DNA from: Sphingobacterium sp. R2
GTDB taxonomy: Bacteria; Bacteroidota; Bacteroidia; Sphingobacteriales; Sphingobacteriaceae
NCBI RefSeq assembly: GCF_040760075.1
Contig: NZ_CP142884.1
Location: 682,001 to 746,000 of the forward strand
Direction: 5' to 3'
DNA length: 64,000 nucleotides
Below, in pieces: positions 56,186-64,000 of this stretch. The position numbers were made by a program, and so were the translations under genes. Under the pieces are notes generated by a model. It made no database searches. It was given only the letters and a program-made list of their open reading frames with translations, and was not told the DNA's origin. How positions within the stretch are numbered: the first letter of the stretch is position 1; every line of letters starts with the position of its first letter.

Positions 56186-56776
56186 ATGAAAAAATTTGAA
56201 ACTTTAACTTCACGGGTAGTTCCACTACCTATTGAAAATATTGATACCGATCAGATCATTCCAGCGCGTTTTCTAAAAGCGACCACGCGCGAAGGATTTG
56301 GAGATAATTTATTCCGTGATTGGCGCTTTGATACAGACAATCAGCCCAAAACGGATTTCGTATTGAACAACCCGACCTATTCGGGAAAAATATTGGTTGC
56401 GGGTAAAAACTTTGGCTGTGGTTCTAGTCGCGAACACGCTGCCTGGGCTATTCAAGACTATGGTTTTGACGTTGTTATCAGTTCATTCTTTGCAGATATC
56501 TTCAAAGGAAATGCGCTAAATAATGGGGTTTTACCCATTCAAGTTCCAGAAGAGTTTTTAGGAAAGATATTTGAATTGGTACACCAAAATCCTAATACCG
56601 AAATTATCGTCGACCTGGAGAAACAAACGGTCATGTTGACAGAAACAGGCGATCAATTTGAATTTGAAATCAATCCATATAAAAAGTCATGCTTGATCAA
56701 TGGATATGATGACATCGACTTTATCCTAAACCAAAAAGATTCAATCGAAGCATTTGAAGCAAACAGACAATGGTAG
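56186..56776 (+). CDS. leuD: 3-isopropylmalate dehydratase, small subunit
   Basis: 196 residues, swivelling domain of the aconitase family. [34 protein letters not shown] and [20 protein letters not shown] are the standard motifs. It completes the LeuCD enzyme. Its stop overlaps the next start by 7 bases (ATGGTAG), so the ABC ATPase is translationally coupled to it. Confidence 0.96.
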   Translation: MKKFETLTSRVVPLPIENIDTDQIIPARFLKATTREGFGDNLFRDWRFDTDNQPKTDFVLNNPTYSGKILVAGKNFGCGSSREHAAWAIQDYGFDVVISSFFADIFKGNALNNGVLPIQVPEEFLGKIFELVHQNPNTEIIVDLEKQTVMLTETGDQFEFEINPYKKSCLINGYDDIDFILNQKDSIEAFEANRQW

Positions 56777-58248
56777 ATCCTGTCGTCCATATTGCCAATT
56801 TAACTGTTCAGTACGGTAGAGATATCGTATTGCAAGATTTAAATTGGCAAATTTTTAAGGGTGAACAATGGATCATAGGAGGACCGAGTGGTACCGGAAA
56901 AACAACGCTTGCAAAAGCAGTTGCCGGTCAATTAAAATATGAAGGGAAAATCGAATTCAATCTCGGCTCCAATAATCCCCTTTCAGCGAAAATTCACTAT
57001 GTTTCCAATTGGTTTCAATTTACCAATCTCGAAGGCGACCGCAACTTTTATTATCAACAGCGGTACAACAAATTCGCAAAAAACGATACGTTAACTGTTT
57101 TTGCAGAGCTGAAACATTATGCACGGGAGGAACAACTCTCTTTTGACGATGTACGCAACTATCTGACAATTTTTGGTTTTGAAAATTTCAAAGATCAACA
57201 GTTAATCGAACTTTCCAGTGGGGAGCATAAAAGACTACAATTGATCAAGGCGCTATGGCTCGAGCCAGAGGTCCTTATCATTGATCAACCTTATACGGGT
57301 TTAGACGTACAATCTCGACAAGACCTCAATCGCATTTTTGATCAGCTGGCAAATAAAGGGGTGACGTTGATGCTCATTAGTAATGATGATGAACAACCAA
57401 GCTGCATCAATCGTTTTGCGGAGATACAGCATGGTAAGATTGTTATTCGCCAAAATAGCAATGAGATATCCAGAGGATTGCCCCGCACAAGAAAAGCACT
57501 CCCTTATTTTTTGCAACGAGCCCCTGAAGTAACTTCTCCGATCATGGTAAAAATGAACAAGATTAATATCTCTTATGGAGAGAAACAAGTTCTAAAAAAC
57601 ATAGACTGGGAGATAAAAGCTGGTGAAAAGTGGTTACTTCAAGGTCATAATGGCTCTGGAAAATCAACTTTGCTTAGTTTAATCAATGGAGATCATCCCC
57701 AGGCCTATGCCAATGACATTTATCTTTTCGGTAAAAAAAGAGGATCTGGAGAAAGTATCTGGGACATCAAAGAACATTTGGGGATCATATCGCCAGAATT
57801 ACATTGGTACTACGATATGAATGCCAACGTTGGACAGACCATCGCTTCGGGATTCTTTAATTCCATGAGCCTCTATCAGCGATTAGGATTTGAACAACAG
57901 CAGAAGCTGGAGCAAATTCTTCATTTTTTTGATCTCAAAGAGGTTAAACATAAAACATTGGGATCATTACCCCTGGGCCAACAACGTTTGGCTCTACTGG
58001 CGCGCACAATCGTGAAACATCCTGAACTGCTGATTTTGGACGAACCATGTCAGGGTCTGGACAAAGAGCAGACACAGTATTTCAACGACGTCATTGATGA
58101 TCTGAGTAAAAGCGGTCAAACCCTCATCTACGTAGGGCATTTCGACGCTCAGTTACCCAATTGCATTGATAATAAAATGGTGTTGGAAAAGGGAGAAGTG
58201 AAAGCAACAACCGAAGTTATCCACAAAAAAGAGGTGTTTTCCACATAA
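56770..58248 (+). CDS. Double-ATPase ABC protein (ModF-like)
   Basis: 492 residues made of two ABC ATPase domains with no membrane part. NBD1: Walker [14 protein letters not shown], signature [15 protein letters not shown], Walker [16 protein letters not shown]2: Walker [14 protein letters not shown], degenerate signature [13 protein letters not shown], Walker [13 protein letters not shown]. Layout matches the ModF/PhrA group of soluble twin ATPases of uncertain role, and there is no cognate permease nearby. It overlaps leuD by 7 bases and precedes leuB, so it is embedded in the leucine operon. Confidence 0.8.
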   Translation: MVDPVVHIANLTVQYGRDIVLQDLNWQIFKGEQWIIGGPSGTGKTTLAKAVAGQLKYEGKIEFNLGSNNPLSAKIHYVSNWFQFTNLEGDRNFYYQQRYNKFAKNDTLTVFAELKHYAREEQLSFDDVRNYLTIFGFENFKDQQLIELSSGEHKRLQLIKALWLEPEVLIIDQPYTGLDVQSRQDLNRIFDQLANKGVTLMLISNDDEQPSCINRFAEIQHGKIVIRQNSNEISRGLPRTRKALPYFLQRAPEVTSPIMVKMNKINISYGEKQVLKNIDWEIKAGEKWLLQGHNGSGKSTLLSLINGDHPQAYANDIYLFGKKRGSGESIWDIKEHLGIISPELHWYYDMNANVGQTIASGFFNSMSLYQRLGFEQQQKLEQILHFFDLKEVKHKTLGSLPLGQQRLALLARTIVKHPELLILDEPCQGLDKEQTQYFNDVIDDLSKSGQTLIYVGHFDAQLPNCIDNKMVLEKGEVKATTEVIHKKEVFST

Positions 58249-58334
58249 GAAATGTGGAAAACGCCCAGCTAGAATAGAAAATAGATGTTAGCGGTTAGAA
58301 TTTAGAGACTAACGGCTCAATAGTTATAAAAACA

Positions 58335-59408
58335 ATGAAAAAAAACATTTTAATCATACCTGGAGATGGTATAGGCCAAGAAGTAACCACTTGGGGTAAA
58401 AAAGTGCTAGAAAAAATTGGTGAAAACTATGGTCATGAATTTAGCTTTGACGAAGCCATCATGGGCCATACCGCAATTGAAGCTACAGGCAACCCACTAC
58501 CTGACGAGACGTTAGCGAAAGCAAAAGCTTCTGATGCAATCCTTTTTGGTGCCATTGGCCATATCAAGTATGATAATGATCCATCGGCTAAAGTTAGACC
58601 TGAACAAGGCTTACTAAAAATCCGTAAAGAATTGGGTCTGTATGCTAATCTTCGCCCAATATTATTATTTGATGAATTGTTGGATGCTTCAAGCTTAAAG
58701 CCAGAAATTCTTCAAGGGACAGATATTCTTTTCTTCCGTGAATTGACAGGCGATGTGTATTTTGGCGAGAAAAACCGAAACGAGGACAACACCTTTGCCT
58801 CAGATCTAATGAATTACCACCGTTACGAAGTTGAACGTATCGCACGTAAAGCTTATGAGGCAGCGCGCACGCGTAGTAAAAGGTTATGCTCTGTTGATAA
58901 AGCTAATGTCCTGGAAACGTCGCGTCTTTGGAGAGAAGTTGTACAAGAGCTTGCAAAAGAATATCCAGATGTTGAAACAGAGCACATGTTTATTGATAAT
59001 GCCGCCATGCAATTGGTCAAAAATCCAAAGAAGTTTGATGTTGTTTTAACCGCCAATCTTTTTGGTGATATCCTAACAGACGAAGCTTCGCAAATTGCAG
59101 GCTCTATGGGCATGTTGGCCTCTGCCTCTGTAGGTGATGGCACTGGTTTCTTCGAGCCTATACACGGCTCTGCGCACGATATCGCTGGTCAAAATAAAGC
59201 AAATCCACTTGCGTCAATATTATCTGCAGCCTTGATGCTTGATATTAGCTTTGGCCTACAGGAAGAAGCTAAAACGGTTACCAATGCTGTAGCTGAAACA
59301 TTGAAGGCAGGCTGGAGAACCGGTGACATTGCAAACAGTAGCACAGCACCTTCAAAAATTTTAGGCACCCAAGAAATGGGGCAAAAAGTATTGGAGTTTA
59401 TTAAATAG
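58335..59408 (+). CDS. leuB: 3-isopropylmalate dehydrogenase
   Basis: 357 residues. NAD-binding and substrate residues: ILIIPGDGIGQEVTTWGKKV, KIRKELGLYANLRPI, FFRELTGDVYFGEK, NLFGDILTDEASQIAGSMGM and EPIHGSAHDIAGQNKANPLA. It oxidises and decarboxylates 3-isopropylmalate to 2-oxoisocaproate. Separated from the ABC gene by 86 bp that contain imperfect TTAG-rich repeats. Confidence 0.97.
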   Translation: MKKNILIIPGDGIGQEVTTWGKKVLEKIGENYGHEFSFDEAIMGHTAIEATGNPLPDETLAKAKASDAILFGAIGHIKYDNDPSAKVRPEQGLLKIRKELGLYANLRPILLFDELLDASSLKPEILQGTDILFFRELTGDVYFGEKNRNEDNTFASDLMNYHRYEVERIARKAYEAARTRSKRLCSVDKANVLETSRLWREVVQELAKEYPDVETEHMFIDNAAMQLVKNPKKFDVVLTANLFGDILTDEASQIAGSMGMLASASVGDGTGFFEPIHGSAHDIAGQNKANPLASILSAALMLDISFGLQEEAKTVTNAVAETLKAGWRTGDIANSSTAPSKILGTQEMGQKVLEFIK

Positions 59409-59530
59409 TATTGAGATATGAGTAATGAAGTAGTGAGTATTAGGAATCAGATGCCGCAAGCCTTTGCTCGGGCACTTAAATGCATTGCTTCTTACATATT
59501 TAGTTTATAAATCTTTTGAATTAAGAAATT

Positions 59531-60694
59531 ATGTTACACGATCCTAATCATCTTTACATCTTCGACACCACATTGCGTGATGGCGAGCAGGTACCCGGAT
59601 GCCAATTAACTACTCCAGAGAAAATTGAGATCGCAAAGGACTTAGAAAAACTGGGCGTTGATATTATCGAAGCTGGTTTCCCAGTGTCTAGCCCCGGTGA
59701 TTTTCAATCGGTGGTAGAATTGTCCAAAGCCGTGAACGATGTCATTATATGTGCATTGACCCGTGCCAATAAAAACGATATAGATGTAGCTGCCGAAGCA
59801 TTACAATACGCCAAACGCCCGCGCATCCATACGGGTATAGGCTCTTCGGATATGCATATCAAATATAAATTCAATAGTACACGGGAAGAAATTTTAGAAC
59901 GAGCTGTTTCCGCTGTAAAACATGCTAAATCCTATGTAGAGGATGTCGAGTTTTATGCAGAAGATGCCGGTCGCGCAGACTTAGAATTTCTAGCTAAAAT
60001 GGTGGAATCGGTCATTGCTGCCGGAGCTACTGTCGTTAATATCCCTGATACAAACGGTTATTGTTTACCGGACCAATATGGATCAAAAATCAAGTATCTG
60101 AAAGAACATGTACGGAATATCGATCAAGCGATCATTTCTGCACATTGCCACAATGACTTGGGACTTGCAACGGCAAATTCCGTCGCAGCGATACAAAATG
60201 GTGCGCGTCAGGTAGAATGTACAATAAACGGTATCGGTGAGCGTGCTGGTAACACTTCGCTAGAAGAAGTGGCTATGATCCTTAAGGTACACAAGCAAGC
60301 ATTTGGAAGTTTAACATCAAATATTGATAGCCGCATGTTTACCTACTTATCCCGTAAGGTAAGTGAAATGATGAATATGCCTGTGCAGCCAAATAAAGCT
60401 ATTGTAGGTCGCAATGCCTTTGCACATAGCTCAGGGATCCACCAGGATGGATTCTTAAAGCATCGCGAAAACTATGAGATTATTAGACCAGAAGATGTTG
60501 GTTTGTTGGAAGCTGATATCATTTTAACTGCCCGTTCGGGAAGACATGCACTCAAACATCATCTAGAGCGTTTAGGATTTCACCTTGAAAAAGACGATCT
60601 AGCAGATTGCTATCAACGCTTTTTGGTTCTGGCCGACGAAAAGAAAAATATTTGCGATGATGACCTAAAAAGCCTCGTCCAAGAAAAAATCTAG
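59531..60694 (+). CDS. leuA: 2-Isopropylmalate synthase, short form without regulatory domain
   Basis: 387 residues. HMGL-like TIM barrel: [17 protein letters not shown] at the N-terminus (metal and acyl-CoA site), [13 protein letters not shown] near 217-229, [14 protein letters not shown]. The protein ends after the helical linker, so the C-terminal LeuA allosteric domain (about 120 residues in E. coli) that binds leucine is absent. Condenses acetyl-CoA with 2-oxoisovalerate, and leucine control must therefore act elsewhere. Homocitrate or citramalate synthase specificity is the alternative, but the gene context favours LeuA. A terminator follows. Confidence 0.9.
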   Translation: MLHDPNHLYIFDTTLRDGEQVPGCQLTTPEKIEIAKDLEKLGVDIIEAGFPVSSPGDFQSVVELSKAVNDVIICALTRANKNDIDVAAEALQYAKRPRIHTGIGSSDMHIKYKFNSTREEILERAVSAVKHAKSYVEDVEFYAEDAGRADLEFLAKMVESVIAAGATVVNIPDTNGYCLPDQYGSKIKYLKEHVRNIDQAIISAHCHNDLGLATANSVAAIQNGARQVECTINGIGERAGNTSLEEVAMILKVHKQAFGSLTSNIDSRMFTYLSRKVSEMMNMPVQPNKAIVGRNAFAHSSGIHQDGFLKHRENYEIIRPEDVGLLEADIILTARSGRHALKHHLERLGFHLEKDDLADCYQRFLVLADEKKNICDDDLKSLVQEKI

Positions 60695-60700
60695 AAAAGG

Positions 60701-60726
60701 AAGGCTGCTCATGCAGCCTTTTTTCT
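60701..60726 (+). terminator. Intrinsic terminator after leuA
   Basis: 8-bp stem AAGGCTGC / GCAGCCTT with a TCAT loop and a TTTTCTT run. It ends the leu transcript 6 bases after the leuA stop, leaving ilvA with its own promoter or read-through. Confidence 0.85.
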
Positions 60727-60831
60727 TCAAAAAAATCAACTATATTTAAACACACAGTAGCGGTAGAATCTTTAGTATCACAGCGGGTATCTGCATTTTC
60801 TTACCGACCTTAACTGGGCAATCCTCTAACA

Positions 60832-62079
60832 ATGAATCTTTCCACCTTAAATATCGATTCCGAGGCTACGCTTGAACGCATCAAGTCTGTGGTCAATCGC
60901 ACCCCTTTACAGTATAACAGGCATTTATCCGAGAAATATGGCGCCGAAGTTTACCTCAAACGAGAAGACTTACAGGTCGTACGTTCGTACAAGTTACGGG
61001 GAGCCTATAATAAGATTATTTCACTTACAGAAGAAGAGCGGCAGCTTGGTGTTGTATGCGCAAGCGCAGGTAATCATGCACAAGGCGTCGCTTTTTCCTG
61101 TAATAAACTCAATATCAAAGGGGTGATATTTATGCCCGGCCCGACACCACGCCAGAAAATCTCGCAAACCGAAATGTGGGGTAATGGCAATGTAGAAATC
61201 ATCTTAACCGGGGACACCTTTGACGACTGCCAAAAGGCTGCACTGGCTTATACTGCAGCGTACGGCATGACTTTTATCCCTCCTTTTGATGACCTTAAAA
61301 TTGTAGAAGGTCAGGGCACCGTTGCTGTTGAAGCCTTGCAGGATTTACCGGATATGGATGCTATGTTTATTCCTATTGGTGGTGGCGGTCTGGCTGCAGG
61401 CGCTAGCTATTACCTTAAAAATAAAAACAAAGCCATTAAATGCTATGGTGTAGAGCCCGAAGGTGCTCCTTCCATGCAAGCTGCCCTAACACATGGTGCA
61501 CCGATTGAACTTGAACATATCAACAAATTCGTTGACGGGGCCGCTGTTAAAAAAATCGGTGCCACAACCTTCGAAATCGCCAAACAACTGCTGGATGATA
61601 CGCGCTCTATTCCCGAAGGAAAAATCTGTACCTGTATATTAGAACTATATAATAAGGATGCAATTGTCGTCGAACCTGCAGGAGCACTCTCAGTAGCAGC
61701 GCTCGAGTTCCACAAAGATGAAATTAAAGGAAAGAAAGTCGTCTGTATCATCTCCGGTGGAAATAATGATATTGACCGCATGAGTGAAATCAAAGAACTG
61801 TCTTTACTTTACGAAGGTTACAAGCATTATTTCATCGTTCGTTTCCCACAAAGACCTGGCGCATTAAAACTTTTCGTATCCGAAGTATTGGGACCTAAAG
61901 ACGACATTACGCGATTTGAGTTTATCAAAAAGACAGAACGAGAAAGAGGCCCCGCGCTGGTCGGCATCGAGCTCAACAAACCCGAAGATTATACAACATT
62001 AATTGAACGCATGAAAGAATATAAGTTTGATGTCATTGAGATCAACAAAGACCAAACATTATTCGAGTATTTGGTATAA
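60832..62079 (+). CDS. ilvA: Threonine dehydratase, biosynthetic
   Basis: 415 residues, fold-type II PLP enzyme. PLP lysine in VVRSYKLRGAYNKI, CASAGNHAQGVAFSC, the PLP phosphate loop GGGGLAAGA and SGGNNDIDRMSEI. A single C-terminal ACT-like regulatory domain (about 330-410, HYFIVRFPQRPGALKLFVSEV) against two in E. coli IlvA. It produces 2-oxobutyrate for isoleucine and completes the pathway set. It starts 111 bp after the leuA terminator. Confidence 0.92.
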   Translation: MNLSTLNIDSEATLERIKSVVNRTPLQYNRHLSEKYGAEVYLKREDLQVVRSYKLRGAYNKIISLTEEERQLGVVCASAGNHAQGVAFSCNKLNIKGVIFMPGPTPRQKISQTEMWGNGNVEIILTGDTFDDCQKAALAYTAAYGMTFIPPFDDLKIVEGQGTVAVEALQDLPDMDAMFIPIGGGGLAAGASYYLKNKNKAIKCYGVEPEGAPSMQAALTHGAPIELEHINKFVDGAAVKKIGATTFEIAKQLLDDTRSIPEGKICTCILELYNKDAIVVEPAGALSVAALEFHKDEIKGKKVVCIISGGNNDIDRMSEIKELSLLYEGYKHYFIVRFPQRPGALKLFVSEVLGPKDDITRFEFIKKTERERGPALVGIELNKPEDYTTLIERMKEYKFDVIEINKDQTLFEYLV

Positions 62080-62149
62080 AAATAAAAAGCAAAATTTTCA
62101 TCACATAAAAATCTTATATTTAATTGTTTAATCAAAAAAATAAGCACAT

Positions 62150-62665
62150 ATGAGAGTAGTAATTTTAGCAATTTTGACCTTAATAGGTCAGCTTACCTTT
62201 GCGCAGACAGACAAAAGTAAACGACCAAGTCCTCCTGACAACACCAAGGTGACTACGGTCGATGGTATCACGATCGACATCAATTACAGCCGTCCATCAT
62301 TAAAAGGCCGTCAATTGGGTGTTGATGTTGCCCCTATCGGTAAAGTATGGCGAACCGGAGCAAATGAAGCCACTACGATCGAATTCGATAAAGATGTATT
62401 GGTTGAAGGCAAGAAATTGGCCGCTGGAAAATATAGTCTTTACAGTATCCCGGGCGAACATGAAACAACGCTCATGTTCAATAAAGTTTGGAATCAGTGG
62501 GGAACGAAATATGATTCCAAAGAAGATGCCTTAAGCATTTCCGTCAGTAACGCAACAGCAAGTACCGCACAGGAACAATTTAAGATCAATGCCACTCCAC
62601 AGGGAACAGTCTCCTTGGAGTGGGGAGCATATGTCGTACCCTTTACGGTTAAAGCGAGCAAATAG
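62150..62665 (+). CDS. DUF2911 secreted protein
   Basis: 171 residues with a signal peptide ending near LTFAQT. The remainder matches the DUF2911 pattern: ITIDINYSRPSLKGRQLG, GKVWRTGANEATTIEFDKDV, GKYSLYSIPGEHETTLMFNK and a C-terminal beta strand. These small beta-rich periplasmic proteins have no known function. It follows ilvA by 70 bp and is followed by a terminator, so it may be an independent unit. Confidence 0.8.
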   Translation: MRVVILAILTLIGQLTFAQTDKSKRPSPPDNTKVTTVDGITIDINYSRPSLKGRQLGVDVAPIGKVWRTGANEATTIEFDKDVLVEGKKLAAGKYSLYSIPGEHETTLMFNKVWNQWGTKYDSKEDALSISVSNATASTAQEQFKINATPQGTVSLEWGAYVVPFTVKASK

Positions 62666-62703
62666 GTGCGATGCTTTCCAGTGAATCAAAATTTATTGCA
62701 CAG

Positions 62704-62732
62704 AAAAAGGGACTGATAGTAGTCCCTTTTTT
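62704..62732. terminator. Bidirectional terminator
   Basis: 11-bp stem AAAAAGGGACT / AGTCCCTTTTT with a GATAGT loop between the convergent DUF2911 and S9 peptidase genes. Confidence 0.88.
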
Positions 62733-62778
62733 ATAACAACACCGTATCGTGCAGATCTTAATAGTTTTGGCCAGACAG

Positions 62779-64000
62779 TTAATTTTTCAAGTATTTTTGC
62801 AAAAATTGATCCTGCTCCCACAGTAGATGGAATATATTTTCTTTGGCTACATACCCATGCGCTTCACGCGGCAAAATCACCATCCGCACAGGAGCTCCCA
62901 AATTCTTTAGCGCCTGGAAATAGCGCTCGGTCTGCAAAGTAAACGTCCCGGGATTATTATCTGCTCCACCGTGAATCAATAACAGTGGTGTTTTCATCCG
63001 ATCAGCACTTACAAAAGGAGACATGGTCATATACAACGCGGGATCATCCCAGAAGTTTCGCTGCTCACTTTGAAAACCGAATGGTGTTAAGGTTCGATTA
63101 TATGCTCCAGAGCGTGCTATTCCCGCTGCAAACAATTTGGAATTGGACAACAAATGTGCTGTCATAAATGCACCATAGGAATGCCCGCCTACCGCAACTT
63201 TTTTTCGATCGATATAGCCCAGCTGGTCTACCGCATCGATTGCTGCCTCAGCATTAGCCACAAGTTGCTCAATAAAAGTATCATTCGGTTCTTTCGTCCC
63301 TTCCCCAACAATTGGGAAGGCAGCATTATCCAGTACAGCATACCCTTTAGATACCCAATAGATAAAAGAGCCATAACTTGGGAATGTAAACTCCTTCGGA
63401 TTGGCGGTATGCTGTCCAGCCGTATGCTTATCCTTGTATTCCCTTGGGTAAGCCCACATGAGCAATGGTAATTTTTCCTTTTTATTAAAATCATAACCTG
63501 CAGGCAGATAAAGCGTTCCCGAAAGCTCTACCCCATCGTTACGCTTGTAATTCAAAATCTCTTTATGAACTTTTTCCAAAGATTTGAACGGGTTTTCAAG
63601 AGCTGTTAGTGTCGTCTGTTTCCCAGATTTCATATTTTTCATGTAATAATTGGGGTAGATCGATGCTGATTGAAGCGAAATTAATAAATCCCCTGTTTTG
63701 GGATTCACTATTTGGGTAATACGTTCTTGTAGTGCGGATGCCGCTGCAGTGTACATTCGCTTTTTCTTTAAAGATTGTAAATTGAGCTCATCCACAAAGG
63801 GGAACTCGCCATCTTTCGTAAAACCTTTGCCCACAAATAAAACCTTATCTTTATCTATATACATGGAGTAAGTGCCTAAACTATTTCTTTCCGTATACAC
63901 GTCGCCAGGATCATTATATACGTCCTGACTGTTCCGATCGTGCAGCAGTTTGGATTCTCCTGTGGAAGGATTAACCACAAAAGTTTTCCTATTTCTAGTA
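62779..64000 (-). CDS. Prolyl oligopeptidase (S9) family peptidase, C-terminal part
   Basis: The frame is open to the right edge (codons before 63978 read LEIGKLF), so the start lies outside the window; about 407 residues are visible. The alpha/beta-hydrolase domain has the nucleophile in GGHSYGAFMTAHLL, the acid in HGGADNNPGTF and the His in REAHGYVAKE. The upstream part contains propeller-like repeats (NPSTGESKLL, NPKTGDLLISLQSA). Probably a secreted dipeptidyl or glutamyl peptidase that digests peptides; the substrate is unknown. Convergent with the DUF2911 gene. Confidence 0.85.
   Translation of the reverse strand, partial: TRNRKTFVVNPSTGESKLLHDRNSQDVYNDPGDVYTERNSLGTYSMYIDKDKVLFVGKGFTKDGEFPFVDELNLQSLKKKRMYTAAASALQERITQIVNPKTGDLLISLQSASIYPNYYMKNMKSGKQTTLTALENPFKSLEKVHKEILNYKRNDGVELSGTLYLPAGYDFNKKEKLPLLMWAYPREYKDKHTAGQHTANPKEFTFPSYGSFIYWVSKGYAVLDNAAFPIVGEGTKEPNDTFIEQLVANAEAAIDAVDQLGYIDRKKVAVGGHSYGAFMTAHLLSNSKLFAAGIARSGAYNRTLTPFGFQSEQRNFWDDPALYMTMSPFVSADRMKTPLLLIHGGADNNPGTFTLQTERYFQALKNLGAPVRMVILPREAHGYVAKENIFHLLWEQDQFLQKYLKN

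Overview
The window looks like a chromosomal segment of a Bacteroidota bacterium, most likely Sphingobacteriaceae and probably Sphingobacterium or a close relative. The evidence is a SusC/SusD pair, many secreted or lipoprotein carbohydrate-active enzymes, a promoter of the Bacteroidota type (TTTG, 20 bp, TAnnTTTG) in front of atpD, a Nudix-type arabinose regulator, weak Shine-Dalgarno sequences and moderately AT-rich DNA. All family names come from reading the proteins; no database search was run. I saw no tRNA, rRNA, CRISPR array, insertion sequence or phage gene.

Region 1 (1-29314, all minus strand) is a pectin polysaccharide utilization locus that continues past the left edge. In transcription order it encodes: a GH138-like putative uronidase, an (alpha/alpha)6 glycosidase-like protein, a GH28 polygalacturonase-type enzyme, a GH95 enzyme with an inserted jelly-roll domain, a GH2 enzyme whose reading frame breaks at an A7 run, a DUF3826 protein, SusC, SusD, two tandem PL1 pectate lyases, a beta-helix plus barrel two-domain protein, a GH140 apiosidase-like lipoprotein, a GH43-like lipoprotein, a beta-propeller protein and the start of a sialate O-acetylesterase-like protein. 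Having GH138-, GH140-, GH95-, GH28-, GH2-, GH43- and PL1-type proteins together recalls the rhamnogalacturonan-II loci of Bacteroides thetaiotaomicron. The proposed job is uptake and stepwise dismantling of a complex, apiose-bearing pectin. Several members have no function I can name.

Region 2 (29480-32024, plus) is a short unit: a DEDDh 3'-5' exonuclease and a cNMP-binding/CBS/DUF294 nucleotidyltransferase-like protein. It ends at a bidirectional terminator.

Region 3 (32199-43758) is the L-arabinose module. On the minus strand lie araB, araD, araA, a sodium/sugar symporter, a secreted mutarotase and two GH51 arabinofuranosidases. The divergent plus-strand gene is a Nudix-family regulator resembling Bacteroides AraR. 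A 46-bp inverted repeat overlaps the likely araB promoter. The module would release arabinose from pectic side chains, import it and convert it to xylulose 5-phosphate, complementing region 1.

Region 4 (43906-46634) holds a coiled-coil membrane protein of unknown function and atpDC (F1 beta and a short epsilon). Region 5 (47032-62079) is a complete branched-chain amino acid supercluster: ilvE, ilvD, ilvB, ilvN, dinB-like, ilvC, leuC, PEGA lipoprotein, leuD, double ABC ATPase, leuB, leuA, ilvA. It has three non-pathway passenger genes and several intergenic hairpins. The right end holds a DUF2911 protein and the 3' part of an S9 peptidase on the minus strand.

The main points for follow-up are the A7 slippery frame junction in the GH2 gene, the uncharacterised enzymes of the pectin locus, the araB/araR palindrome, and the RNA structures and passenger genes of the ilv-leu cluster.
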